Shown: positions 1 through 6,765 of the stretch, piece by piece
Position numbering within the stretch: the first letter of the stretch is position 1
Layout of the letters: each line of letters opens with the position of its first letter
Assembly: GCA_041908065.1 (NCBI GenBank)
Contig: JAYRGC010000056.1
Location: 1-28,650 of the forward strand
Reading direction: 5' to 3'
DNA length: 28,650 nt
Source of the DNA: JAYRGC01 sp041908065
Lineage (GTDB): Bacteria > Pseudomonadota > Alphaproteobacteria > UBA9219
Notes under the pieces: model-generated
Told to the model about the DNA's origin: nothing
The model's input: the letters and a program-made list of their open reading frames with translations, nothing else
Databases searched by the model: none
Made by a program: the position numbers and the translations under genes

Positions 1-113
1 CCACAGGCGCAACGGTTCTGGATTGCTTCGCCGCCAAGGGGCGGCTCGCAATGACGGCCTTGCTTGCCGATGCAGGCGGCTACAAAATTACCCACCCGTT
101 TTCAGAAAGAGCC
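1..113. repeat. Right half of palindromic repeat element (copy A)
   Basis: The window opens inside a dispersed repeat. Bases 1-55 hold the right part of the cloverleaf core (the TGGATTGCTTC arm, the GCCGCC-AAGG-GGCGGC hairpin and the CTCGCAATGAC closing arm). Bases 84-113 match the right terminal inverted repeat of copy B (2372-2401) almost exactly, reading AAAATTACCCACCCG followed by TTTTCAGAAAGAGCC. The left half lies outside the window. No protein-coding signal was seen here. Confidence 0.85.
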
Positions 114-176
114 AACCTTTTTATGCGGCGTTTATGGGTATACCATGGGCGGAGACTTTTTCAGGGAGCACAGCCG

Positions 177-821
177 ATGTTGCAATCCATATCCTTGCCG
201 CCACGTTCTGGCGACGTCCCCAAAAGCGCGGTCATAATACTGCACGGATTGGGCGACAGCTCCGACGGGATAATCGGCTTGGGCGAGGCGTGGGCGAAAG
301 GGTTGCCCGAGACCGAGTTCATTGCCCCCGACGCGCCGTTTCCTTGCGACATGGCTCCGTTCGGGTTCCAGTGGTTCAGCATGCTCGACGCTTCCCCCGA
401 CGCCATCCTGAAAGGGGTGAAAAAGGCCGCGCCGCTGCTCGACGAATTCATAGACAAGGTTATGGCCTCAAGGGGATTGCCGCCGGAAAAAGTGGCGTTG
501 GCGGGGTTTTCCCAAGGCTCGATGATGAGCCTTTACGTTGCGCCGCGTCGGGAACAGGCGTTGGCCGGAGTCTTGGGCTATTCCGGCGCGTTGGTTGGGG
601 CTGAAGCCTTGCCGCGAGAGCGGCGTTCCATCCCGCCCATAATGCTGGCGCACGGAACCGCCGACGACGTGGTTCCCTTCAAGGCGATGGCGTTGGCCGA
701 GGCGGGATTGCACAACGCTAACCTCAACGTTTCCGCGCTCGTTTGCCCGGGGCTGGGGCACAGCATCAGCGACGACGGCTTGGCGAAGGGGCTGGCGTTT
801 TTGCGGAAAATACTGGGTTAG
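177..821 (+). CDS. Carboxylesterase / phospholipase family alpha/beta hydrolase
   Basis: This 214-aa protein belongs to the alpha/beta-hydrolase_2 family (carboxylesterase, lysophospholipase or acyl-protein thioesterase type), small cytosolic serine esterases that cleave short acyl or carboxyl esters. The oxyanion-hole region HGLGD lies at residues 23-27 and the nucleophile elbow GFSQG at 110-114 (Ser112). The acid is in the HGTADDVVP motif (Asp163) and the catalytic His195 is in GLGHS, so the triad is complete. The reading frame stays open upstream to base 51, but that part is repeat sequence. The ATG at 177 has an AGGGAG ribosome-binding site about 10 bases upstream and starts where family members start. 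There is no signal peptide. The natural substrate cannot be read from the sequence. The gene appears monocistronic, with a repeat just upstream. Confidence 0.9.
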   Translation: MLQSISLPPRSGDVPKSAVIILHGLGDSSDGIIGLGEAWAKGLPETEFIAPDAPFPCDMAPFGFQWFSMLDASPDAILKGVKKAAPLLDEFIDKVMASRGLPPEKVALAGFSQGSMMSLYVAPRREQALAGVLGYSGALVGAEALPRERRSIPPIMLAHGTADDVVPFKAMALAEAGLHNANLNVSALVCPGLGHSISDDGLAKGLAFLRKILG

Positions 822-961
822 GCCGCGCCGGTTAGAACCTGTTCAGAATCTTGTTACCATTTTTTCACGATTTTGGCGCAATATTGCCGTCCGTCGGGAC
901 GTTTTAGCAATTACTCGAGATTTTCAGCAGAGTGCCGGACATCACGAAATAGGGGACAGTC

Positions 962-2014
962 ATGGATTTTTCCGTCACCACCAACGATAAAAACGGCAAC
1001 TCCGGAGTTATCAGCATCGTCGCGACGCGGGCGATAGAGGGGCTTAAATCATCGGGGCTGGACGTTACGCCGGATAATTTTTCCCTCTATTACAACTATT
1101 ACTCCGCTTCGGATCCCAATCTGAAGATGGCCATGGACGCCTTGTTGCAGCAAAACGGACGCCTGACCCAGACGCAGTGCCAAGACCTGTTTCGCGCCCA
1201 TTTGAGCCTTGAAGCCGAACACAAGGTGTTAAGCACCACCGTCACCAGCATAGAGAACGAGATAAAGCAGGTCATGTCCTCGTTGGGGCAAGCAACCAAG
1301 GATACCAGCCATTATGGACAGGCTTTGCATAACTTTTCGGGGGTTTTGCACACCGAGCCGGAGCAGTTGGAGCAAATACGCACTACCATGCAGAGGCTGG
1401 CCAACGAAACCCGAGTTATGGCCGAGCAGAACCAAAGGCTGCATTCACAGTTAGTGCAATCGACGCAGCAATTGACCGAGACACGCTATAATCTCAGCCA
1501 AGTCAAAATGGAAACGATGGTCGATCCTTTGACCGGCGTGGGCAATCGCAAGCTGTTCAACAACGAAATCATTCGAACGACCGCCGAAGCCACCGAAGGC
1601 AAGGGGCATTTGTCGTTGCTGGTCGTGGACATAGACCATTTCAAGAAATTCAACGATACCCACGGCCATCTGGTCGGGGATCAGGTTTTGCGGCTGGTCG
1701 CCCGCACGTTGGTCGAAAACCTCAAAGGCCGCGACGTCATCGCCAGATACGGCGGCGAGGAATTCGTCATACTCCTGCCCGACACCCGCGCCGTGGATGC
1801 TGAAAAGGTCGGCAATCAGCTCCGCACAAGCCTAGGCAGCAAGCAGATACGCCGCAAGGAAAGCAACGAGACCTTGGGCGTGATAACCATATCCATCGGC
1901 ATCGCCGAATATCATGGCGGAGAGGACACCGAAGCGTTCATATCCCGCGCCGACGCCGCGCTTTACGAGGCCAAGCGCACTGGACGCAACAAGGTGGTCA
2001 TCAGCGCGACGTGA
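962..2014 (+). CDS. Diguanylate cyclase with N-terminal coiled-coil region (GGDEF)
   Basis: This 350-aa soluble protein should make cyclic di-GMP from two GTP. The C-terminal GGDEF domain spans about residues 180-347. It contains DPLTGVGNR (188-196), the metal-binding VVDIDHFKKFND (221-232) and the active-site motif GGEEF (264-268), so catalysis is expected. The usual RxxD product-inhibition site five residues before GGEEF reads KGRD, so the first arginine is lost and feedback inhibition may be weak. Residues 1-175 have no recognised sensory domain. Residues about 80-175 are Gln/Glu-rich and helical, probably a coiled coil that allows dimerisation. No membrane segment is present. The ATG follows AGGGGA with good spacing. 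The gene stands alone and its input signal is unknown. Motility, stalk or cell-cycle control would be typical roles. Confidence 0.92.
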   Translation: MDFSVTTNDKNGNSGVISIVATRAIEGLKSSGLDVTPDNFSLYYNYYSASDPNLKMAMDALLQQNGRLTQTQCQDLFRAHLSLEAEHKVLSTTVTSIENEIKQVMSSLGQATKDTSHYGQALHNFSGVLHTEPEQLEQIRTTMQRLANETRVMAEQNQRLHSQLVQSTQQLTETRYNLSQVKMETMVDPLTGVGNRKLFNNEIIRTTAEATEGKGHLSLLVVDIDHFKKFNDTHGHLVGDQVLRLVARTLVENLKGRDVIARYGGEEFVILLPDTRAVDAEKVGNQLRTSLGSKQIRRKESNETLGVITISIGIAEYHGGEDTEAFISRADAALYEAKRTGRNKVVISAT

Positions 2015-2040
2015 GGGTTATTTCGTAATCCCGAGTTGCG

Positions 2041-2079
2041 TTCCCCGAGTTCGTGTTCTCTGAGCCTGTCGAAGGGAGC
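2041..2079. repeat. Short GAGCYTGTCGAAGG palindromic repeat (copy 1)
   Basis: The segment carries GTTCTCTGAGCCTGTCGAAG followed by GGAGC. It matches a second copy at 28351-28390 where the arms GTTCCCT and AGGGAAC are perfect. Similar 'TGAGCTTGTCGAAGG' repeats are common between genes in alphaproteobacteria. No function is assigned. It sits 27 bases after the diguanylate cyclase stop codon. Confidence 0.6.
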
Positions 2080-2132
2080 TTGCGCGATGCAAGGCGCGGA
2101 GAGGATTCCAGCTGGTTGCCGATGGATTTTTT

Positions 2133-2401
2133 GACTCTTACGCAAAACAGGTGGGCATTGCCTCCCTAAAAGCGCGAAGCATATGGTCAAAGGCCGTCAT
2201 ACTAGGTCTACGGCCAAAGGCCGTCATTGCGAGCCGCCACACCTTTGGTTTGGACAGCGTTAACGCTGTCGGGCGGCGAAGCAATCCATGGTCACGGGCG
2301 CAACGGCACTGGATTGCTTCGCCGCCAAGGGGCGGCTCGCAATGACGGTGCTTGATGCTGCGATTGGATGCAAAATTACCCGCCCGTTTTCAGAAAGAGC
2401 C
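2133..2401. mobile_element. MITE-like element with terminal inverted repeats (copy B, complete)
   Basis: This 269-bp element fills most of the gap between the diguanylate cyclase and the AAA+ gene. The left end (2133-2159) reads GACTCTTACGCAAAACAGG then TGGGCATT. The right end (2372-2401) is an imperfect reverse complement. Inside is the cloverleaf core at 2223-2346. The right end finishes 5 bases before the AAA+ stop codon, so transcripts of that gene run straight into it. Short open frames within the element are repeat translation and are not called. No transposase is present. Any movement would need a transposase supplied from elsewhere, which is inference. Confidence 0.7.
2223..2346. repeat. 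Cloverleaf palindromic repeat core (copy B)
   Basis: The outer arms GTCATTGCGAG and CTCGCAATGAC pair perfectly. Inside, GAAGCAATCCA pairs with TGGATTGCTTC. The left side arm contains GACAGCG-TTAA-CGCTGTC flanked by GCCGCC and GGGCGGC. The right side arm is GCCGCC-AAGG-GGCGGC. The four helices can be drawn as a cloverleaf or four-way junction in single-stranded DNA or RNA. Confidence 0.85.
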
Positions 2402-2406
2402 ATTTT

Positions 2407-3315
2407 TTACATAACCGCCTTGGGGTTAACGCCCGCTTCCGAGGCGACGGCGGCGGCGATGGAGTCCGCGTCCAGTTCATCCTTCACGCCCTTGGAAACG
2501 GCGCGGGCGCAGGCTTGATCCAGCGTGATGATCGACTTGTCGGGGTTGTTGCGGTTGCGGATGAAGCGATCCGTCAGCTTGACGATGCGTTCGCAGGAAT
2601 TGTCGGAGATTTTGAAGCCATAGTGCTTTTCGAATTGGCTGCGGAGATTTTTGATTATCGCCAAGGTCGCCGCCAGATCCGGAGTGTCTAAAACGACTTT
2701 TTGGAAACGGCGGTCGATGGCGGGTTCGACGCGCACATAGTCGTCATATTCCTCGCGCGTGGTGGCCCCGATGACGTAGAGATCTCCGGCAGTAAGGTAG
2801 GGTTTGAGCAGATCGGCGATACCGCTGTAGCTGGAGGCGCGGAACGAGACCATCAATTGATGGATTTCGTCGATGCAGAAGATGATCGGAGCCGTCGGGC
2901 GTCCGGCCAGCACTTTGGCCGAATTGCGTTCGGCCACGCCTTTGACGATCGGTATCAGGCGGCCTTCGAGATCGGCGCGGGAGAGGGATCCCGCGCCGAT
3001 CATCGACATTTCCAGCTCTATCAGCTTCGCTCCGGCCAACATATAGGGAACCCGACCCTGATTTATCCGTTGTGCCAGTCCCATGAACAGCGCGGTTTTG
3101 CCCACGCCAGCCGGTCCCAAAAGCACGGCGTTCTTACGCAACCGCTGCAAGAGGATAAGGACGATCTGATCCAATTCAGCCTCGCGCCCCGATATGGGAT
3201 CGAACTTCCCCATCCGGTCTTGGGCTGTGATGTCGCGGGTATAGCGGCGCAACAGCTCGTCAAGCTCGGCGTCGCCGATGACGAATTGCGACGGCTTGTT
3301 TTCGGTTGAGGACAT
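2407..3315 (-). CDS. Stand-alone ClpB/ClpA D1-like AAA+ ATPase
   Basis: This 302-aa protein matches only the first AAA+ module of ClpA/ClpB (Hsp100). Walker A is GPAGVGKT (67-74), Walker B is IIFCIDEIH (144-152), sensor 1 lies in IGATT (182-186), and the arginine finger is in DRRFQKV (201-207). A small C-terminal lid follows to about residue 275. The Clp N-domain, the ClpB middle domain, the second AAA+ module and any ClpP-docking loop are all absent. Where Hsp100 D1 has its aromatic pore loop, this protein reads GAGSLSRADLEGRL with no tyrosine. It probably acts as an ATP-driven remodeller or regulator rather than a protease unfoldase. It starts 20 bp after aconitase in the same direction and is likely co-transcribed. 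The ATG follows AGGGAACAAAGGAT. Its target is unknown. Confidence 0.85.
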   Translation of the reverse strand: MSSTENKPSQFVIGDAELDELLRRYTRDITAQDRMGKFDPISGREAELDQIVLILLQRLRKNAVLLGPAGVGKTALFMGLAQRINQGRVPYMLAGAKLIELEMSMIGAGSLSRADLEGRLIPIVKGVAERNSAKVLAGRPTAPIIFCIDEIHQLMVSFRASSYSGIADLLKPYLTAGDLYVIGATTREEYDDYVRVEPAIDRRFQKVVLDTPDLAATLAIIKNLRSQFEKHYGFKISDNSCERIVKLTDRFIRNRNNPDKSIITLDQACARAVSKGVKDELDADSIAAAVASEAGVNPKAVM

Positions 3316-3335
3316 ATCCTTTGTTCCCTAGGTTC

Positions 3336-6035
3336 CTATCCGACCAAACCGCGCAGGACGTACGGCAGGATGCCTCCGTTGCGGAAGTATTCCACTTCGT
3401 CCAGCGTGTCGATGCGGCACAACAGCATGAAACGCTCTACGCGGTCGCGGCGAGTCACGGTCAGGATCACGTCCATGCGCGGGCGGAGATCGTCGGAGAT
3501 GCCGGAGATGTTGAAGGTTTCCTCTCCGTTAAGGCGCAACGCGGAGCGGTTGACGCCGCCCTTGAACTCCAAGGGAAGCACGCCCATGCCGACCAGATTT
3601 GAGCGGTGGATGCGCTCGAAGCTCTCGGCTATCACCGCCCGCACGCCCAGCAGCATCGTGCCTTTGGCCGCCCAGTCGCGCGAGGATCCGGTTCCGTATT
3701 CCTTGCCAGCCACGATGATCAGCGGCGTGCCTTCGGCGGCGTAGCGCATGGCGGCGTCGTAGATCGGCATGGCGTCGCCGGAGGGGAAGTGCTTGGTGTT
3801 GCCACCCTCGGCTCCGTCCATCAGCTCGTTCTTGATGCGGATGTTGGCGAAAGTACCGCGCATCATCACTTCGTGGTTGCCGCGCCGCGCCCCATAGGAG
3901 TTGAAATCGGCGGGCGAGACCCCGCGTTCGGTCAGGTATATCCCCGCCGGACTGCTTTTCTTGATGTTGCCTGCCGGAGAGATATGGTCGGTGGTGATGG
4001 AATCCCCGAACACGGCCAAAAGGCGAGCATCCTTGATGTCCGTCACTTGCTTGGGAGATTTTTCGATCTTTTCGAACAACGGAGGCAGTTTGACATAGGT
4101 AGAAGAATCCTCCCACGCGTAGGTGTTTCCTTCGGCTACGTTTATCGATTGCCATTCCTTGGGTCCGGCGAAGACGTCGGCGTAGCGGCGGCGGAACATG
4201 TCCGGCGTAAGGGCTTGTTGCAAGGCGGCGGCGATTTCCGCGTTCGACGGCCACACGTCGCGCAGATAGACTGGATTGCCGTCGCTGCCCACGCCCAGAG
4301 GCTGGGAGGCGAAGTCGATGCGCATGGATCCGGCCAAGGCGTAGGCCACCACCAAGGGGGGGGAGGCGAGGTAGTTGGCCTTGCAGTGCGGGTTGACGCG
4401 CCCTTCGAAGTTGCGGTTGCCGGACAGCACTGCGGCTACGACCAGATCGCCGCTTTCCACCGCCGCCGCGATTTTATCCGGCAATGGGCCGGAATTGCCG
4501 ATGCAGGTGGTGCATCCGTAGCCGACCAGATTGAATCCCAAAGCGTCCAGATCGCCTTGCAATTCCGCTTTGGCGAGATAATCGGTGACTATCTGGCTGC
4601 CCGGGGCCAGCGAAGATTTGACCCAAGGTTTGGCCGACAGGCCTTTTGCCCGCGCCTTTTTCGCCAGCAAGCCGGCGGCCAGCATGACGCTGGGGTTGGA
4701 GGTATTGGTGCAGGAAGTTATGGCGGCGATGACCACGTCGCCGTGTTTCAGGCTGTATCCTTCGCCTTCCACTATCACCGCGCGCGCGGCGTCGCTCTTG
4801 GACTTGAAGGCGGGGAGATCCTCGCTGAACTTGCCGGAGGCGGCGGAGAGCAGGACGCGATCCTGAGGGCGGCGCGGTCCCGCCAGCGACGGTTCCACCG
4901 TCGAGATGTCCAGCTCCAGCGTGTCGGTGAACACCGGTTCGGATTGGGGATTGTCCACGCCGCTTTCGCGCCACATTCCTTGGGCTTTGGCGTAGGCTTC
5001 GACCAAGGCGACGCGCACGGGATCGCGGCCTGAGAATTTCAGGTAGTTGACGGTTTCGGAATCGATCGGAAAGATGCCGCAGGTAGCCCCGTATTCCGGA
5101 GCCATGTTGGCGATGGTGGCGCGATCGGCGAGGCTGAGGCTGTCCAGCCCCGGGCCGAAGAACTCCACGAATTTGCCGACCACGCCTTTTTTACGCAGCA
5201 TCTCGGTGACCGTAAGCACCAGATCGGTGGCGGTGGTTCCCTCGCGGGGTTTGCCGTAAAGACGGAAGCCCACGACTTCGGGGATAAGCATGGATACAGG
5301 TTGCCCCAGCATCGCCGCCTCGGCTTCGATGCCGCCGACGCCCCAGCCCAGAACGCCGAGGCCGTTGATCATCGTGGTGTGGCTGTCGGTTCCGACAAGG
5401 GTATCGGGGTAGGCTACGCGCTTGCCGGTGGTGGAGTCGTTGTCGACCCATACGACTTGGGCAAGGTATTCGAGGTTGACTTGGTGGCAGATGCCGGTCC
5501 CGGGTGGGACGACGCGGAAATTGTTGAACGCCTTTTGTCCCCAACGCAGGAAGGCGTAACGCTCGGAATTGCGTTCGAATTCCAGCGCGACGTTGCGTTC
5601 GAAGGCGTCGGCGGTTCCGGCGTAATCCACCATCACCGAGTGGTCTATCACCAGATCCACCGGACACAGCGGGTTGATGCGCGCCGGATCTCCGCCCAAC
5701 GAGATTATGGCCTGCCGCATGGCGGCCAAGTCCACCACCGCCGGAACTCCGGTGAAATCCTGCATCAGGACGCGGGCGGGGCGGTACGCCACTTCGGCGT
5801 CGCTCTTACGGGCGGCCAACCATGCGCCGACGGCGCGGATGTCGTCCACAGTCACCGAGCGTCCGTCTTCGAAGCGGAGAAGATTTTCCAGCAGCACTTT
5901 GAGGCTGTAGGGCAATCTGGATACGTCGCCGATGGAGCGTTCGGCTTCCTTCAGGCTGAAATAGTCGTACCATTCGCCATCGACGGATAACGATTTGCGG
6001 GTTCCCAGGGAATCCACTCCGGCGGCCATCGGCAT
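3336..6035 (-). CDS. acnA: Aconitate hydratase A
   Basis: This 899-aa [4Fe-4S] enzyme interconverts citrate and isocitrate in the TCA cycle, in the cytosol. Length and motifs match the AcnA/IRP1 branch. Cluster ligands are Cys442 in ITSCTNTSNPS and Cys508/Cys511 in GYGCTTCIGNSG. Other family segments are DHSVMVDYAG, GTDSHTTMINGLGVLGWGVGGIEAE, and the C-terminal swivel domain with GDSITTDHISPAGNI and YGTGSSRDWAAKG. The frame is open to 6098, but the ATG at 6035 has GGAG seven bases upstream and gives the usual N-terminus (VDSLGTRKSL). It is divergent from the DUF1036 gene, with an inverted repeat between them. The AAA+ gene follows 20 bp downstream. The enzyme is expected to be sensitive to iron and oxidative stress, as in the family. 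Confidence 0.97.
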   Translation of the reverse strand: MPMAAGVDSLGTRKSLSVDGEWYDYFSLKEAERSIGDVSRLPYSLKVLLENLLRFEDGRSVTVDDIRAVGAWLAARKSDAEVAYRPARVLMQDFTGVPAVVDLAAMRQAIISLGGDPARINPLCPVDLVIDHSVMVDYAGTADAFERNVALEFERNSERYAFLRWGQKAFNNFRVVPPGTGICHQVNLEYLAQVVWVDNDSTTGKRVAYPDTLVGTDSHTTMINGLGVLGWGVGGIEAEAAMLGQPVSMLIPEVVGFRLYGKPREGTTATDLVLTVTEMLRKKGVVGKFVEFFGPGLDSLSLADRATIANMAPEYGATCGIFPIDSETVNYLKFSGRDPVRVALVEAYAKAQGMWRESGVDNPQSEPVFTDTLELDISTVEPSLAGPRRPQDRVLLSAASGKFSEDLPAFKSKSDAARAVIVEGEGYSLKHGDVVIAAITSCTNTSNPSVMLAAGLLAKKARAKGLSAKPWVKSSLAPGSQIVTDYLAKAELQGDLDALGFNLVGYGCTTCIGNSGPLPDKIAAAVESGDLVVAAVLSGNRNFEGRVNPHCKANYLASPPLVVAYALAGSMRIDFASQPLGVGSDGNPVYLRDVWPSNAEIAAALQQALTPDMFRRRYADVFAGPKEWQSINVAEGNTYAWEDSSTYVKLPPLFEKIEKSPKQVTDIKDARLLAVFGDSITTDHISPAGNIKKSSPAGIYLTERGVSPADFNSYGARRGNHEVMMRGTFANIRIKNELMDGAEGGNTKHFPSGDAMPIYDAAMRYAAEGTPLIIVAGKEYGTGSSRDWAAKGTMLLGVRAVIAESFERIHRSNLVGMGVLPLEFKGGVNRSALRLNGEETFNISGISDDLRPRMDVILTVTRRDRVERFMLLCRIDTLDEVEYFRNGGILPYVLRGLVG

Positions 6036-6129
6036 GTTGCTTCTCCAGACGTTGGTTGCGGCAGGCGGCGGGAATGCCGCAGCGCATTTCTTATCCACTA
6101 TGCTTTACATGTATTTGGTTGACGACAGG

Positions 6130-6161
6130 TTAACCCTTGTGGCATCGCTGCCAAGGGTTAA
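6130..6161. promoter_or_regulatory. Inverted repeat in the acnA / DUF1036 divergent region
   Basis: TTAACCCTTG and CAAGGGTTAA form perfect 10-base arms around a 12-base centre. The centre itself holds TGGCA...TGCCA, so the symmetry extends with one offset base. It lies 95 bases upstream of the acnA start and 47 bases upstream of the DUF1036 start. It may be an operator for a dimeric regulator or an RNA hairpin in the DUF1036 leader. The regulator is unknown. Confidence 0.5.
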
Positions 6162-6208
6162 ACTGCGGGCGGATTTTCGACGATTCTCAAGCGGGATTTT
6201 GCGACGCT

Positions 6209-6712
6209 ATGGCGAACAGGCTTTTTTTCGATCTTTCAGGCCGCGCGACGCGCGGATGGCTGGGCGCGGTCGCCTTGTTCGCGGCTGTTTATGTGGTTTT
6301 TACACCGTTTCCGGCCAATGCGGCTTTCGTGTTTTGCAACCAGACAAAATCGTTGCTGGAAGCCGCTTTCGGCCATCGCGACCAGAGCATATGGATAAGC
6401 GAGGGATGGTGGCAGATCCAGCCCGGGCAGTGCGCTCGGGTGTTCGGCAAGCCCTTGAAGCAGCGGTTTTACTTTTATTTCGCCCGCACGCTCGCGTCTC
6501 CGGCGGCCGGAGGGCGCAAGCCCAAGGCATGGGCGGGGAAATATCCGCTTTGTTCGGACGGGAAGGCTTTTCGCATAGTGGGAGACGAGAACTGCGAGGA
6601 TCGCGGCTATCAGACCAGCATGTTCCAAGGAATCGACATCGGCTCCAACCGCAAGGACTATACGTTGAACTTTCAGGACGACGGTTCGGTTGGCGCGGCA
6701 TCGTCGAAATGA
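6209..6712 (+). CDS. DUF1036 family exported protein
   Basis: This 167-aa protein matches the DUF1036 family found mainly in alphaproteobacteria; its function is not established. A hydrophobic signal segment (about residues 16-33) ends at PANA-AF, giving cleavage near residue 38. The mature domain starts with AFVFCNQT and contains WWQIQPGQCARV and YFYFAR. Four cysteines (43, 75, 115, 129) could form two periplasmic disulfides. The frame extends upstream to 6137, but the ATG at 6209 begins a proper signal peptide. The ribosome-binding site is weak. The gene precedes hpnN by 53 bp on the same strand, so it may share its transcript. A periplasmic or envelope role is inferred. Confidence 0.8.
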   Translation: MANRLFFDLSGRATRGWLGAVALFAAVYVVFTPFPANAAFVFCNQTKSLLEAAFGHRDQSIWISEGWWQIQPGQCARVFGKPLKQRFYFYFARTLASPAAGGRKPKAWAGKYPLCSDGKAFRIVGDENCEDRGYQTSMFQGIDIGSNRKDYTLNFQDDGSVGAASSK

Positions 6713-6765
6713 CTCTTTAGATTTAAGAACAGGTTCTAAGAACGGGCTCTAAGGACAAGAAACTT

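Noticed and set aside
2151..2518. Short plus-strand frames around the repeat at 2133-2401
   Set aside because: They are translations of the palindromic repeat and of the antisense strand of the AAA+ gene.
3606..5033. Long plus-strand open frame (475 codons) opposite acnA
   Set aside because: It lies inside the well-supported aconitase gene on the opposite strand. Its translation is Gly/Arg/His-rich with no recognisable motif, as expected for an antisense shadow in GC-rich DNA.
6719..6750. Repeated TAAGAACAGG / CTAAGAACGG segments before hpnN
   Set aside because: These are short tandem similarities with weak likeness to AGAACCTGTT at 833; too short to support a repeat family or operator.
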